Of a stretch of DNA of 64,000 nucleotides, positions 55,672-64,000 are shown one piece after another. Numbering within the stretch: the stretch's first letter is position 1; each line of letters begins with the position of its first letter. Under the pieces are notes generated by a model. It did not search any database, had not been told where the DNA came from, and worked only from the letters and a program-made list of their open reading frames with translations. The DNA comes from Chloroflexota bacterium (lineage in GTDB: Bacteria > Chloroflexota > Anaerolineae > Caldilineales > Caldilineaceae): assembly GCA_016861025.1 (NCBI GenBank), contig BOKO01000002.1, forward strand, positions 186,001 through 250,000, in the 5' to 3' direction. A program made the position numbers and the translations under genes.

Positions 55672-56930
55672 TGGCGACCTTTGTCGGCTTTGGCTTTGGG
55701 CCAATCCAGGCTGGATTGTTTCTGGCGGAGGCGTTTGCATCGGGCAATTTTGACCAGTTGGTGGTGGCCGAAATCGCGCCGGAGATGGTGGCTGCGGTGC
55801 GGCAGGCGGGCAGCTTCACCGTCAACATCGGTCACGCCGATCGCATCAGTGCGCTGACAGTGACGCCGGTTGAAATTTACAATCCGGTTGAAGCGGCTGA
55901 CCAGGCGCAGCTTATCGAAGCTGTGGCGCAGGCAAGCGAGCTGGCGACCGCGCTGCCGAGTGTGGCGACCTATACGGCGGGAGGGAACAACAGCGTCGCC
56001 GCGATTTTGGCGCAAGGGTTGCTGCGCAAACTTGAAATCGATGGGCCGCCCGCTGTGATCTACGCCGGTGAAAATCACACCCGCGCCGCCGAACTGCTGA
56101 CGGAAGCAGTCTCGGCAGCGCTGCCCGACGAACTCCGCAAAACCGCATTGCAGCGCGCGCAATTTCTCGATACGATCATCGGTAAGATGAGCGGCGCGCC
56201 CGAAGAAGCCGCCGACTTGCAGCCGGTTGCGCCTGGGCTGGCGCGCGCCTTTCTGGTCGAGGCGTTCAACCGCATCGCCATCACGCAGATTCGGCGCCCC
56301 GCAGATGACCCGCGCTGGCGCAATTTTCGGCGCGGCATCGAGGTCTTCATCGAACAGCCGGACCTGGCGCCTTTTGCCGAAGCCAAGCTCTACTGTCACA
56401 ACGCTGGGCACGCGCTGGCTGCTTACCTGGCGCACCAACTCGGCTTCCGGCGCATTGATGAGCTGCGCCAGCGCCCCGATGCGCTCGACTATGTACGCGC
56501 AGCTATGGTCGAAGAATCGGGCGCAGCGTTGTGCGCCCGTTTTGCCGGCGTTGACCCGCTCTTCACGCCGCAGGGAATGCGCGCCTACAGCGATGAGTTG
56601 ATCGAACGCATGACCAACCCGTTCGTGCGCGACACTGTGGCGCGTGTCGGGCGCGACCCGGCGCGCAAGCTCGGCTGGGATGACCGGCTGGTCGGCGCGA
56701 TGCGACGGGCGATAACGGTCGGTGTGACACCGCAACGCTATGCCTTTGGCGTGGCGTGTGCGCTGGCGTGGCTGGAAGTTCCACCGCAGCAGGCGGCAGT
56801 GTATCTGCGTGAAGTGTGGCGCTCAGATATCTCGTCAGCAGACGAACAGGAAGCTGTGCTGGCGCTGGTCGATGACGCGATTCATCGCCTGTTGCGCTGG
56901 ATAGATCAAAACTTCCCTTCGCTGGTATAA
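55671..56930 (+). CDS. Long-chain polyol dehydrogenase (mannitol dehydrogenase family)
   Basis: A 419-residue protein. The N-terminal VGFGFGPIQAGLFLAEA is a modified nucleotide-binding loop, and KLYCHNAGHALAAYLAHQ carries the K-x4-N-x2-H catalytic signature of polyol-specific long-chain dehydrogenases. Members interconvert mannitol-1-phosphate, altronate or fructuronate with keto forms using NAD. It overlaps the SDR gene by one base. Which polyol is used cannot be decided. A TATAAT (56926-56931) overlaps its stop and might start the deoR transcript. Confidence 0.78.
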   Translation: MATFVGFGFGPIQAGLFLAEAFASGNFDQLVVAEIAPEMVAAVRQAGSFTVNIGHADRISALTVTPVEIYNPVEAADQAQLIEAVAQASELATALPSVATYTAGGNNSVAAILAQGLLRKLEIDGPPAVIYAGENHTRAAELLTEAVSAALPDELRKTALQRAQFLDTIIGKMSGAPEEAADLQPVAPGLARAFLVEAFNRIAITQIRRPADDPRWRNFRRGIEVFIEQPDLAPFAEAKLYCHNAGHALAAYLAHQLGFRRIDELRQRPDALDYVRAAMVEESGAALCARFAGVDPLFTPQGMRAYSDELIERMTNPFVRDTVARVGRDPARKLGWDDRLVGAMRRAITVGVTPQRYAFGVACALAWLEVPPQQAAVYLREVWRSDISSADEQEAVLALVDDAIHRLLRWIDQNFPSLV

Positions 56931-57098
56931 TGGCGCAAATCACAGGTTAGCGCCTGTTTCCCTTTGGCGGGTGTGCATCACGGCAGGGCATGGCAACGCC
57001 AATGTGCGTTATTGTCTGAGCATTACGCTGCACATTCCGCCAGGCGCAACACGTGCACCAAATCATCGCAATTAGAAACACATTGAGGAGAGAAACGC

Positions 57099-57920
57099 AT
57101 GATCGAAGACGATGATGAACTTCCCGGTCGCCCCTACGAGGAATTCGCACCTTTCAATCTTTCCAGCGAAGAACGCCGCGAACGCATTATTCAGGCGCTG
57201 CGTGAACAGGACGAGGTCACAGTCATCGAGCTGAGTCGCCAGTTGGGCGTTTCGGAGGTGACGACGCGCAAAGATTTGCAGCAACTGGAAGAGCAGGGCT
57301 ATCTGACGCGAGTGCGCGGCGGCGCCGTTGTATCGGGGCGCGGCCAGTTGGAGCTGCGTTTTGCCGCCCGCCAACAGATCAACCTGGAGGAAAAGCGGCG
57401 CATCGCCAGCAAAGCCGTCGAGTTGATTGCGCCTGGCAACACGATCTTCATCGATGGCAGCACAACTGCGTTTCAGATGACGCGGCTGCTGCGCAATATG
57501 CACAGCTTGACCGTGATCACGACCGGACTCTACGCCGCGCTCGAGCTCAGTTTTGCGCCTGACGTGACGACAATTGTAGTGGGCGGCATTCTGCGCAGAC
57601 GCACGAGCAGCCTGGTGGATACGCTCAGCCCCAATCTGTTGCGGCGTCTGCATGTGGACATCGCGTTTCTAAGCTGTCGCGGCTTCACCGCCGAACAAGG
57701 CATGATGGAGTCGGACCTGCGCGAGGCGCAGATGAAGCGGGCAATGGCGGAAAACGCCGGACGTCGCATTGCGTTGCTCGACCATGCAAAATATGGCGAG
57801 ACCTATGTGGCGACTTCGTTGTTGCCTGAGGAGATCGATCTCTTAATCACCGACAACAAGCTGCCGGACGCAGCGCGCCAGGCGCTTGCCGCCGCTCAAA
57901 TTCAGACGGAGTATGTGTAA
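57099..57920 (+). CDS. DeoR family transcriptional repressor
   Basis: A 273-residue regulator. The N-terminal helix-turn-helix (RRERIIQALREQDEVTVIEL, then VSEVTTRKDLQQLEEQGYL) and the DeoR C-terminal sensor domain (NTIFIDGSTTAFQM, later DHAKYGET) are clear. DeoR proteins repress sugar-use operons until a phosphorylated sugar binds. It is preceded by 15 acidic residues. Its stop overlaps the rhamnulokinase start (TAATG). The palindromes at 52925-53021 are its likely sites (inference). Confidence 0.9.
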   Translation: MIEDDDELPGRPYEEFAPFNLSSEERRERIIQALREQDEVTVIELSRQLGVSEVTTRKDLQQLEEQGYLTRVRGGAVVSGRGQLELRFAARQQINLEEKRRIASKAVELIAPGNTIFIDGSTTAFQMTRLLRNMHSLTVITTGLYAALELSFAPDVTTIVVGGILRRRTSSLVDTLSPNLLRRLHVDIAFLSCRGFTAEQGMMESDLREAQMKRAMAENAGRRIALLDHAKYGETYVATSLLPEEIDLLITDNKLPDAARQALAAAQIQTEYV

Positions 57921-59422
57921 TGGCTGAAACGGCGAATTTTCTGGCAGCGGATCTGGGCGCCTCGAATGGGCGTGTGTTGCTTGGGAAGTGGGACGGAGAA
58001 CGATTTGCGCTCGAAGTGCTGCACCGCTTCGAGAATGGCCCAACAAACGTTTTGGGACGCCTCTACTGGGACGTGCTTTCGCTGTGGCGCGAAGTGAAGA
58101 CGGGCATGATGCGCTACGCCGCCGACTATCGCGCACCGCTGGCGGGCATCGGCATCGACACATGGGGCGTCGATTATGGGTTGCTCGACGCGGCGGGGCG
58201 TCTGCTCGGCAACCCGGTGCACTACCGCGACAGCCGTACACAGGGCATGGTCGATCACCTTTTCACGCGCATTCCAAAGTCGGAAGTGTTCGATATTACC
58301 GGAATCCAATTTCTAGAATTAAATACGCTTTTTCAGCTTTACAGTATGCGCGTGCAAGGCGACCCGCAGCTCGATGCGGCGCAACGCCTGTTGCTGATGC
58401 CCGACCTGTTCCATTACTGGCTGTCGGGCGAGCAGGTGGCCGAATACACCATCGCCTCGACGACGCAAATGCTCAGCGCGCGTGAGCGATGTTGGGCGAC
58501 CACAATGCTGGAACGGCTCGATCTGCCCACAGCGATATTGCCGGAGATCGTGCAGCCGGGCACGGTGATCGGGCCGCTGCTGGCGCAGGTCGCCGAGGAG
58601 ACCGGCATTCCCGCAGGCGCGCCTGTGGTCGCCAGCGCCGCACACGACACAGGCAGCGCCGTCGCCGCCATCCCCGGTCTGGACGATCGCAGCGTCTACC
58701 TGAGCAGCGGCACCTGGAGTCTGATGGGCGTCGAGGTGCGCCACCCGATCATCAACGCCAAAATGCTCGATCTCAATTTCACCAACGAAGGCGGCGTCGA
58801 TGGCACGATCCGGCTGCTCAAGAATATCTCCGGGCTATGGCTGCTGCAAGAGTCGCGGCGACAATGGGAGCGCGAAGGACATGTTTACACATGGGAAGCG
58901 CTGATGGCGGAAGCGCAGCAGGCGCCTGCCTTTCGTTCGATCATCAACTCGGATGCTCCTGACTTTAACACGCCGTCGTCGATGGTCGAAGCGATCCGCG
59001 CCTTTTGCCGGCGCACCAACCAGCCCGAACCGCAGACGCCGGGCGAGGTCGTGCGCTGTTGTTTGGAGAGCCTGGCGCTGCGCTATCGCTGGGTGGTGGA
59101 AGCATTGGAAGAGATTCTGGCGTCAGCCGGGCTGTCCAACGGTCGCCAGCTCGACGCCATTCGAGTGGTCGGGGGCGGCAGCCAGAACCGGCTGCTTAAC
59201 CAGTTCACCGCTGACGCCTGCGGGCGCACCGTCGTCACCGGCCCGGTGGAGGCCGCTGCACTGGGCGTGATCATGATGCAGGCAGTGGCGACCGGCCATC
59301 TCGCCGGCGTGCGCGAGGGGCGCGCCGCCATCGCTGCGTCGATCGAGCAGGCGGTCTTCGAGCCACGCAACCAGGCTGGTTGGGATGACGCGTATGCGCG
59401 TTTTCTGCGCATGATTGAATAG
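57920..59422 (+). CDS. Rhamnulokinase-type FGGY kinase
   Basis: A 500-residue sugar kinase. FLAADLGASNGRVLLGKWDG, GIGIDTWGVDYGLLD, LNTLFQLYS and SSGTWSLMGVE are characteristic of RhaB, which phosphorylates L-rhamnulose (and some fuculose-like ketoses) with ATP. IRVVGGGSQNRLLNQFTADA completes the ATPase fold. Translation is coupled to deoR. Rhamnose isomerase and aldolase genes are not in the window, so the actual substrate may be another ketose made by the polyol dehydrogenases upstream. Confidence 0.87.
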   Translation: MAETANFLAADLGASNGRVLLGKWDGERFALEVLHRFENGPTNVLGRLYWDVLSLWREVKTGMMRYAADYRAPLAGIGIDTWGVDYGLLDAAGRLLGNPVHYRDSRTQGMVDHLFTRIPKSEVFDITGIQFLELNTLFQLYSMRVQGDPQLDAAQRLLLMPDLFHYWLSGEQVAEYTIASTTQMLSARERCWATTMLERLDLPTAILPEIVQPGTVIGPLLAQVAEETGIPAGAPVVASAAHDTGSAVAAIPGLDDRSVYLSSGTWSLMGVEVRHPIINAKMLDLNFTNEGGVDGTIRLLKNISGLWLLQESRRQWEREGHVYTWEALMAEAQQAPAFRSIINSDAPDFNTPSSMVEAIRAFCRRTNQPEPQTPGEVVRCCLESLALRYRWVVEALEEILASAGLSNGRQLDAIRVVGGGSQNRLLNQFTADACGRTVVTGPVEAAALGVIMMQAVATGHLAGVREGRAAIAASIEQAVFEPRNQAGWDDAYARFLRMIE

Positions 59423-59478
59423 TTTGGCTATTCTTTCGGGCTGTCGCTGTTGGCTGGCGATCCGCCGTAGCAGGCGCA

Positions 59479-60564
59479 ATGATGCATGTCGGTCTAATCA
59501 TCTACGGCAGCATCGATACGCTGTCGGGCGGCTATCTGTATGACCGTATGCTGGTGCGCGCCCTGGAGAAAGCCGGTCACGGCGTTGCAATCTTTGCAAC
59601 GCCGTGGCGCAACTATCCACAACACCTGACCGACAACTGGCGTGCAGGCTGGCGGCGCGACCTCTTCACAGCGCCTGTCGATCTCTGGCTGCAAGATGAA
59701 CTGAATCACCCATCGCTTTTCTGGCTAAATCGCACGCTGCTCCGCCGCCATCGTGCGCCGATTGTGAGTCTTGTTCATCATCTGCGTAGCAGTGAGGATC
59801 ACTCGCCCGCTATGCTGCCATTGTACCGCCATATTGAGCGCATCTACCTGGCTTCCGTCGATGCCTGTCTGGTGAACAGCAACTCGACGCTCGCTGCTGT
59901 CCGTGCACTGGAGCCTGCGCCGCGCCCGTTTCACATCGCTTTTCCCGCCGCCGACCATCTTCCTGCGTCGTCGGAAATGAGCGCCGACGCCATTGCTGCG
60001 CGTGCGTTGCTCGGCGACCGACTGCGCATCCTGTTTGTGGGCAATCTGATTCCGCGCAAAGGGCTGCATCATTTGCTCGACGCGCTGGCAAGGGTCGAGG
60101 GTGCATGGGAATTGTCGGTCGTCGGTCATTTTGACCTTGCGAATCGCTACATGCACACCATCCAACGACAGGTGAACGCGCTTGAACTGGGCGCACGCGT
60201 ACGTTTTCTGGGGAGGGTGGACGACGACGCGCTTGTGGCGCACTATCGCAGCCATCACCTGCTCGCCGTGCCGTCTTACGAAGGCTTTGGCATTGTCTAT
60301 CTGGAAGCGCAGCGTTTCGGCTTGCCCGTGATTGCGCTCACCGCTGGCGCTGCCCGCGAGGTCGTGCTCGATGGGCAGACCGGCGTGCTGGTTCCGCCCG
60401 GCGATGTCTACGCGTTGGCTGCGGCGTTGCAACGATTCGTGCGCGATCGCGAGCTGTTGCTTGGCATGGGGCTTGCCGCCCGTTTACGCTACACTCTCCA
60501 TCCCGGTTGGGCGCAAAGCATGGCTGGGGCGGTTGCCTGGCTGGAGGCGCTCGCGGCGCGTTGA
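59479..60564 (+). CDS. Glycosyltransferase family 4
   Basis: A 361-residue GT-B enzyme. The N-terminal GGYLYDRMLVRALEKAGH binds acceptor, LRILFVGNLIPRKGLHHLLD starts the donor-binding domain, and PSYEGFGIVYLEAQ holds the E-x7-E pair of GT4. It transfers a sugar from a nucleotide donor with retention, probably onto a lipid or polysaccharide at the inner membrane face. It starts 57 bases after the rhamnulokinase gene. Donor and acceptor unknown. Confidence 0.85.
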   Translation: MMHVGLIIYGSIDTLSGGYLYDRMLVRALEKAGHGVAIFATPWRNYPQHLTDNWRAGWRRDLFTAPVDLWLQDELNHPSLFWLNRTLLRRHRAPIVSLVHHLRSSEDHSPAMLPLYRHIERIYLASVDACLVNSNSTLAAVRALEPAPRPFHIAFPAADHLPASSEMSADAIAARALLGDRLRILFVGNLIPRKGLHHLLDALARVEGAWELSVVGHFDLANRYMHTIQRQVNALELGARVRFLGRVDDDALVAHYRSHHLLAVPSYEGFGIVYLEAQRFGLPVIALTAGAAREVVLDGQTGVLVPPGDVYALAAALQRFVRDRELLLGMGLAARLRYTLHPGWAQSMAGAVAWLEALAAR

Positions 60565-60612
60565 TCGAAGAAACATGGAACTTTGAGAGTGATTGTAACT
60601 AAATAAAAGAGC

Positions 60613-60671
60613 ATTGTCTCGGACAATTTCGATGTATTGTCTATTTACAATGATGATTGTCCTGATACAAT
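60613..60671 (+). promoter_or_regulatory. Three ATTGT-N5/6-ACAAT operators before the MocR gene
   Basis: Inverted repeats lie at 60613-60627 (5-base centre), 60636-60651 and 60656-60671 (6-base centres). Their starts are 23 and 20 bp apart, about two DNA turns, so dimers would line up on one face. The third ends two bases before the -10 box, which fits autorepression by the MocR protein encoded next. Confidence 0.7.
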
Positions 60672-60673
60672 AG

Positions 60674-60679
60674 TATAAT
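60674..60679 (+). promoter_or_regulatory. -10 box of the MocR gene
   Basis: TATAAT (60674-60679) lies eight bases before ATG 60688, so the mRNA is probably leaderless; no ribosome site is present. A regular -35 is not seen, and the operator array occupies its place. Confidence 0.55.
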
Positions 60680-60687
60680 CTGAATCG

Positions 60688-62187
60688 ATGCTCTCTTGGA
60701 CAAGTTTCATGTCACCGTTGTTCACCGTTGACCGCACCGGCGACACGCCGATTTATCGCCAGATTGCCGATCAACTTCGCTCCGCAATTGCAAGCGGTCA
60801 GTTGCCACCCGGAGCGCAGTTGCCTACGGTGCGCCAGCTTGCGCAGGAACTGAGCGTCACCCGGCTCACAGTACAGAACGCCTATGCTGATCTGCAAAGC
60901 GGCGGCTGGATCGAATCCACCGTGGGGCGCGGCACCTTTGTCAGCGAGCAGGCGCCCATGCAGTTGCATTGGCGGGCAGCCAGCCGCTCACCGACGCCTG
61001 CGCTCGTGATCGGCGATATTCTGCAGATGGGACAGGCGCAAGGAATTCGCTCGTTTGCCAGCGCCTCACCCGATCCCAGCCTCTTTCCTGAGACAAAGTT
61101 CTGGGAGTGTCTCGAAGCACAGCGTTCACAGACCAAGATCGTTGTTAGCTATGGCGCCGCGCAAGGTGACGCGTTGTTGCGCAGCGAGTTTGTCGCCTAC
61201 CTGGCAGAGCGCAGTGTTGTCGCCGGCCCCGACGAAATTTTGGTTGTAAGCGGCGTGACGCAAGGTTTGGCATTGGTGGCCCAGCTTACCGCCCAGCCCG
61301 GTGACTGCGTGCTTGTAGAGCAGCCGACCTACGTTGGCTTTTTACATTTGCTGCGCACCCAGGGGTTGCAGCCAATCGCCGCACCAATGGATGAAGAGGG
61401 GCCTATTCTTGAAGAAGTTGAACGGCTGGCGACGGCGCATCGTCCCCGTTTTTTCTACACTGTGCCTGGCTTCCAAAATCCGACGGGTTATCAGATGACA
61501 ACGGAGCGGCGTCAACGCCTGCTGGAGCTGGCGCAACGCTGCAATTTCTATATTGTCGAAGATGACATCTATAGCCTGATGGCGTATGACGCTGCGCCAT
61601 TGCCACCGATCAAGGCGCTTGACCGTACAGAGCGCGTCTTCTACATCACCAGCTTCTCCAAGACGTTGATGCCCGGGCTGCGGCTGGGGATGGTGATGGC
61701 GCCGCCGCCCTTTCGAGAGCGGCTAATTGCAGCGCGTATCGCCGCCGATCTGGGCAGCCCGCCGCTTTTGCAGCGTACACTTGCAGCCTTTTTGCATCGG
61801 GGAGAGTTTCGTCGCCATCTGCGCCAGACCATCCCGACCTATCGCGAGCGACGCAACGCCATGCTGCGCGCGCTGGAGAGTTTCATGCCGGCGGGTGTGA
61901 CGTGGACGCAACCGGCGGGCGGTTTCTGCTGTTGGCTGACGCTTCCGCGCCACCCAGGCATGGGTGATGCACCAAATCTCGTTCTGCAACAGGGATGGGC
62001 AGTCGCGCCGGGCAATGTCTTTTTAGCGGACGGCAACGGCGACTTTCACCTGCGCCTCTGTTTTGGCGCGCTGACGCCCGACAATATCCGGCAGGGCGTC
62101 CGGTTGGTGAGTGAGGTTATTCGCCGACAGCTTGCCGTCGAGCCGCCGGCGCCGGAAATGTCGGGCGAATGGATGCCGCTGGTCTGA
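60688..62187 (+). CDS. MocR-type regulator (GntR helix-turn-helix fused to PLP aminotransferase fold)
   Basis: A 499-residue protein. Residues about 12-85 form a GntR winged helix (IYRQIADQLRSAIASGQLPP, then TRLTVQNAYADLQSGGWIE); the remainder is a fold-type I aminotransferase with the PLP Lys in ITSFSKTLMPGLRLG and NPTGYQM. Such proteins sense PLP or an amino-compound and regulate transcription; some also resemble true 2-aminoadipate aminotransferases. An alternative start is ATG 60709. The array of three palindromes just upstream points to autoregulation. Confidence 0.88.
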   Translation: MLSWTSFMSPLFTVDRTGDTPIYRQIADQLRSAIASGQLPPGAQLPTVRQLAQELSVTRLTVQNAYADLQSGGWIESTVGRGTFVSEQAPMQLHWRAASRSPTPALVIGDILQMGQAQGIRSFASASPDPSLFPETKFWECLEAQRSQTKIVVSYGAAQGDALLRSEFVAYLAERSVVAGPDEILVVSGVTQGLALVAQLTAQPGDCVLVEQPTYVGFLHLLRTQGLQPIAAPMDEEGPILEEVERLATAHRPRFFYTVPGFQNPTGYQMTTERRQRLLELAQRCNFYIVEDDIYSLMAYDAAPLPPIKALDRTERVFYITSFSKTLMPGLRLGMVMAPPPFRERLIAARIAADLGSPPLLQRTLAAFLHRGEFRRHLRQTIPTYRERRNAMLRALESFMPAGVTWTQPAGGFCCWLTLPRHPGMGDAPNLVLQQGWAVAPGNVFLADGNGDFHLRLCFGALTPDNIRQGVRLVSEVIRRQLAVEPPAPEMSGEWMPLV

Positions 62188-62289
62188 TCAGGTGGGAACA
62201 GCGGAGACGATGCGCTCGATCGGATGCTATAGTCGTTTCAAGAGCCGCTGTAGCATCTAAACAGTATAGAGAGATGAAAGAGAGGATGC

Positions 62290-62625
62290 ATGAACCTATC
62301 TGAAACCTTTGTCACCACCGTCGCCGAGTTATCCGCCATGCGCCAGCGGGATGGCCGCCTGTACTGCGAGTTTTTACGCGTGCCGGTCATGAGCGCCGGG
62401 CTGTATGAACTGGCGGCCGGTGCGGCCGATCCACAGTCGCCGCATGCCGAAGATGAGGTCTATGTAATCTTCAATGGACAGGGCCGGATTCGCATCGCCG
62501 ACCAGGATTATCCAGTGTCCGCCGGTTCGGTCGTTTTTGTGCCGGCGGGCGTCGAGCATCGATTTCACAGCATCGAAGCGGCGCTGAGCATCCTGGTTTT
62601 CTTTGCACCCGCCGAGAGCAATTGA
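62290..62625 (+). CDS. Small cupin-domain protein
   Basis: A 111-residue beta-barrel protein. SPHAEDEVYVIFNGQGRIRI is cupin motif 1 (His and Glu ligands) and GSVVFVPAGVEHRFHSIEA motif 2, so metal binding is likely. AGAGGA precedes ATG 62290. Upstream, GATGCTA (62223-62229) faces TAGCATC (62251-62257) and overlaps a TATAGT box, a possible operator. It precedes the aminotransferase by 54 bases. Role unknown; such proteins may be isomerases or sensors. Confidence 0.8.
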   Translation: MNLSETFVTTVAELSAMRQRDGRLYCEFLRVPVMSAGLYELAAGAADPQSPHAEDEVYVIFNGQGRIRIADQDYPVSAGSVVFVPAGVEHRFHSIEAALSILVFFAPAESN

Positions 62626-62679
62626 AGAGGACGTCTTAGGCCATTCTGTTTGATGAACTATAAGGAAGGATAAATTCTG

Positions 62680-63651
62680 ATGACACAGTACGCGTATTTT
62701 GAAGGTCGAATTCGCCCGATCGAAGCAGCCAAAGTCAGCGTGATGACGCACGCCTTCAACTATGGAACTGGCTGGTTTGGCGGGCTGCGCGGCTATTGGA
62801 ACGCCGAACAGGAGCAGTTGTACGTCTTTCGCATCCTCGATCACTACCGCCGCTTTCTCGACAGCGGCAAAATCTTGATGGCGTCGCTCGACCTCAGCGC
62901 AGAGGATTTGGTGGAGATCACGCTCGAGTTGCTGCGCCGCGAAGGGTATCGTGAGGATTGTTACATCCGGCCCATCGGCTACAAAGCTGACCCGGTGATC
63001 GGCGTGCGTTTGCACAACCTGCGCGACCAGGTGACGATCTTCAGCACGCCGTTTGGTCGTTACATCGAAAACGAAGAAGGCGCCGAAGTTTGTGTGAGCA
63101 GTTGGCGTCGCGTCGACGACACCGCGCTGCCCCCGCGCGGCAAGCTTGTCGGCAGCTATGTCAACAGTGCGCTGATCAAGAGCGAGGCGGTGCTCAACGG
63201 TTTTGCCGAAGCGATCGTGCTCAACCAGAATGGACACGTGGCGGAGGGCAGCGCCGAGAATTTCTTCCTGGTGCGCAACGGGGTGCTGATCACGCCGCCG
63301 GTCTATGCCAACGTGTTGGAGGGCATTACGCGGCGCTCGATCATCGAGCTGGCGCAGCGCGAGCTAGGCGTGACCGTCGTCGAACGCGAGATCGATCGCT
63401 CCGAAATCTACGTGGCCGATGAAGCCTTCTTCTGCGGAACCGGCGTGCAGGTGGTTGCGGTCGCCAGCGTCGATCATCGCCCTATCGGCAGTGGGCGCAT
63501 CGGCCCGATTACACAGCGTCTGCGCGATCTCTATTTTCGCGTTGTGCGCGGGCAAGAGCCTGCCTACGCGCATTGGTTGACGCCCGTGTACGCCGACCGT
63601 CCTGCGACACACGCCGAAGCAACGGCTCGGCTGGTTGCTGCAGTGGTGTAA
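62680..63651 (+). CDS. ilvE: Branched-chain amino acid aminotransferase
   Basis: A 323-residue fold-type IV PLP enzyme. YFEGRIRPIEAAKVSVMTHA, the Lys in PPRGKLVGSYVNSAL (PLP Schiff base) and EGSAENFFLVRNG are typical of IlvE. It interconverts valine, leucine and isoleucine with their 2-oxo acids using glutamate. Together with the liv importer this gives the cell uptake and conversion of the same amino acids. AAGGAAGGA precedes ATG 62680. A methyltransferase gene follows after four bases. Confidence 0.9.
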   Translation: MTQYAYFEGRIRPIEAAKVSVMTHAFNYGTGWFGGLRGYWNAEQEQLYVFRILDHYRRFLDSGKILMASLDLSAEDLVEITLELLRREGYREDCYIRPIGYKADPVIGVRLHNLRDQVTIFSTPFGRYIENEEGAEVCVSSWRRVDDTALPPRGKLVGSYVNSALIKSEAVLNGFAEAIVLNQNGHVAEGSAENFFLVRNGVLITPPVYANVLEGITRRSIIELAQRELGVTVVEREIDRSEIYVADEAFFCGTGVQVVAVASVDHRPIGSGRIGPITQRLRDLYFRVVRGQEPAYAHWLTPVYADRPATHAEATARLVAAVV

Positions 63652-63655
63652 GCCG

Positions 63656-64000
63656 ATGCAGCAGCAAGAGTTGGGCAACGCGTCGGTAAAAGGGGCGGTT
63701 GCCGCGCAATTCGGCGCTGTGGCGGAGCGCTATCGCACCAGCGCTGTCCATGCCGGCGGCGCAGACCTGACGCAGTTGGTGCGTTTCGCCGATCTGCGCG
63801 GCAATGAGCGCGTTCTGGACGCCGGCAGTGGCGCCGGTCACACCGCTCTGGCGCTGGCGGTCGGCGCCGCACATGTCACCGCCGTCGATCTCTCTGCGGC
63901 GATGTTAGCGCAAGGGCGGCAACTGGCGCATGAACGCGGCTTGCACAACATCGACTTCGAGATTGGCGACATCGAAGCGCTCACCTTTGGCGACAGCAGT
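63656..64000 (+). CDS. Class I SAM-dependent methyltransferase, N-terminal part (runs off right edge)
   Basis: An open frame of 115 residues continues to the edge. Motif I VLDAGSGAGHTALALA and the motif II region VTAVDLSAAML place it with UbiE/COQ5-like methyltransferases, which bind S-adenosylmethionine. It starts four bases after ilvE, so the two are probably co-transcribed. The acceptor cannot be judged from this part. Confidence 0.8.
   Translation, partial: MQQQELGNASVKGAVAAQFGAVAERYRTSAVHAGGADLTQLVRFADLRGNERVLDAGSGAGHTALALAVGAAHVTAVDLSAAMLAQGRQLAHERGLHNIDFEIGDIEALTFGDSS

Noticed and set aside
56926..56931. TATAAT as a firm deoR promoter
   Set aside because: It overlaps the stop codon of the preceding gene and has no -35 at a proper distance; kept only as a possibility in the gene entry.

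Overview
The window is a GC-rich bacterial chromosome segment with dense genes on both strands. It looks like a member of the Chloroflexota, most like the filamentous Caldilinea/Anaerolineae type. This is inferred from three very large regulators that join a DNA-binding or cyclase module to a STAND-type ATPase and TPR repeats, from Uma2 and Rpn nucleases, and from heavy use of ABC importers and polyol enzymes. No rRNA or species-specific marker is present, so the assignment is tentative.

Left part (1-32.6 kb) is mostly core and metabolic. It holds a secreted protein start, a SARP-type regulator, a GH38 glycosidase, tRNA-fMet and a second CAT-anticodon tRNA behind a clear sigma70 promoter, a radical-SAM sulfatase-maturase, an M20 peptidase, a CaiB-type CoA-transferase and a cyclase-ATPase-TPR protein. 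A complete branched-chain amino acid importer (livKHMGF) with a downstream aldo/keto reductase follows, then coaE, dnaJ, prmA and rsmE, a UDP-glucuronate decarboxylase, an Lgt-like protein, and a minus-strand run cinA-DUF6504-nnrE-DUF456-thiN preceded by a decayed ABC ATPase.

The centre (32.7-42.4 kb) is an accessory island and the most interesting part. Its minus-strand genes include a 964-aa FtsK/EccC-like ATPase without membrane segments, two small WXG100-like helical proteins, a coiled-coil protein with a ParB-like end, an Rpn nuclease bracketed by a 65-bp duplication, and a membrane-anchored SUMF1/C-type-lectin-fold protein. The last 89 bp of the SUMF1 gene (37648-37736) are matched by a second 89-bp copy 549 bp away (37099-37187). 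The copies differ at 11 positions, and every difference lies at an adenine of the coding-sense template. This is the signature of a diversity-generating retroelement (DGR): variable repeat and template repeat are here, but no reverse transcriptase or Avd gene is visible in the window. The island also holds hicBA, a Phd antitoxin with a truncated RelE-like toxin, a truncated BrnT-like toxin and a HigA-like antitoxin. My reading is that a type-VII-secretion-like ATPase/WXG100 system carries a hypervariable display protein.

Right part (42.4-64 kb): a heterodimeric ABC exporter pair, an XRE-ATPase-TPR regulator, two SnoaL-like proteins, a polyol/sugar cluster (FGGY kinase, PHP hydrolase, double-Rossmann MDR dehydrogenase, sorbitol-6-phosphate-type SDR, long-chain polyol dehydrogenase, DeoR repressor, rhamnulokinase), a GT4 glycosyltransferase, an apparently autoregulated MocR regulator with three operator palindromes, a cupin, a branched-chain aminotransferase and a truncated methyltransferase at the right edge. 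Several genes have TATAAT 6-8 nt before the start codon, suggesting leaderless transcripts.
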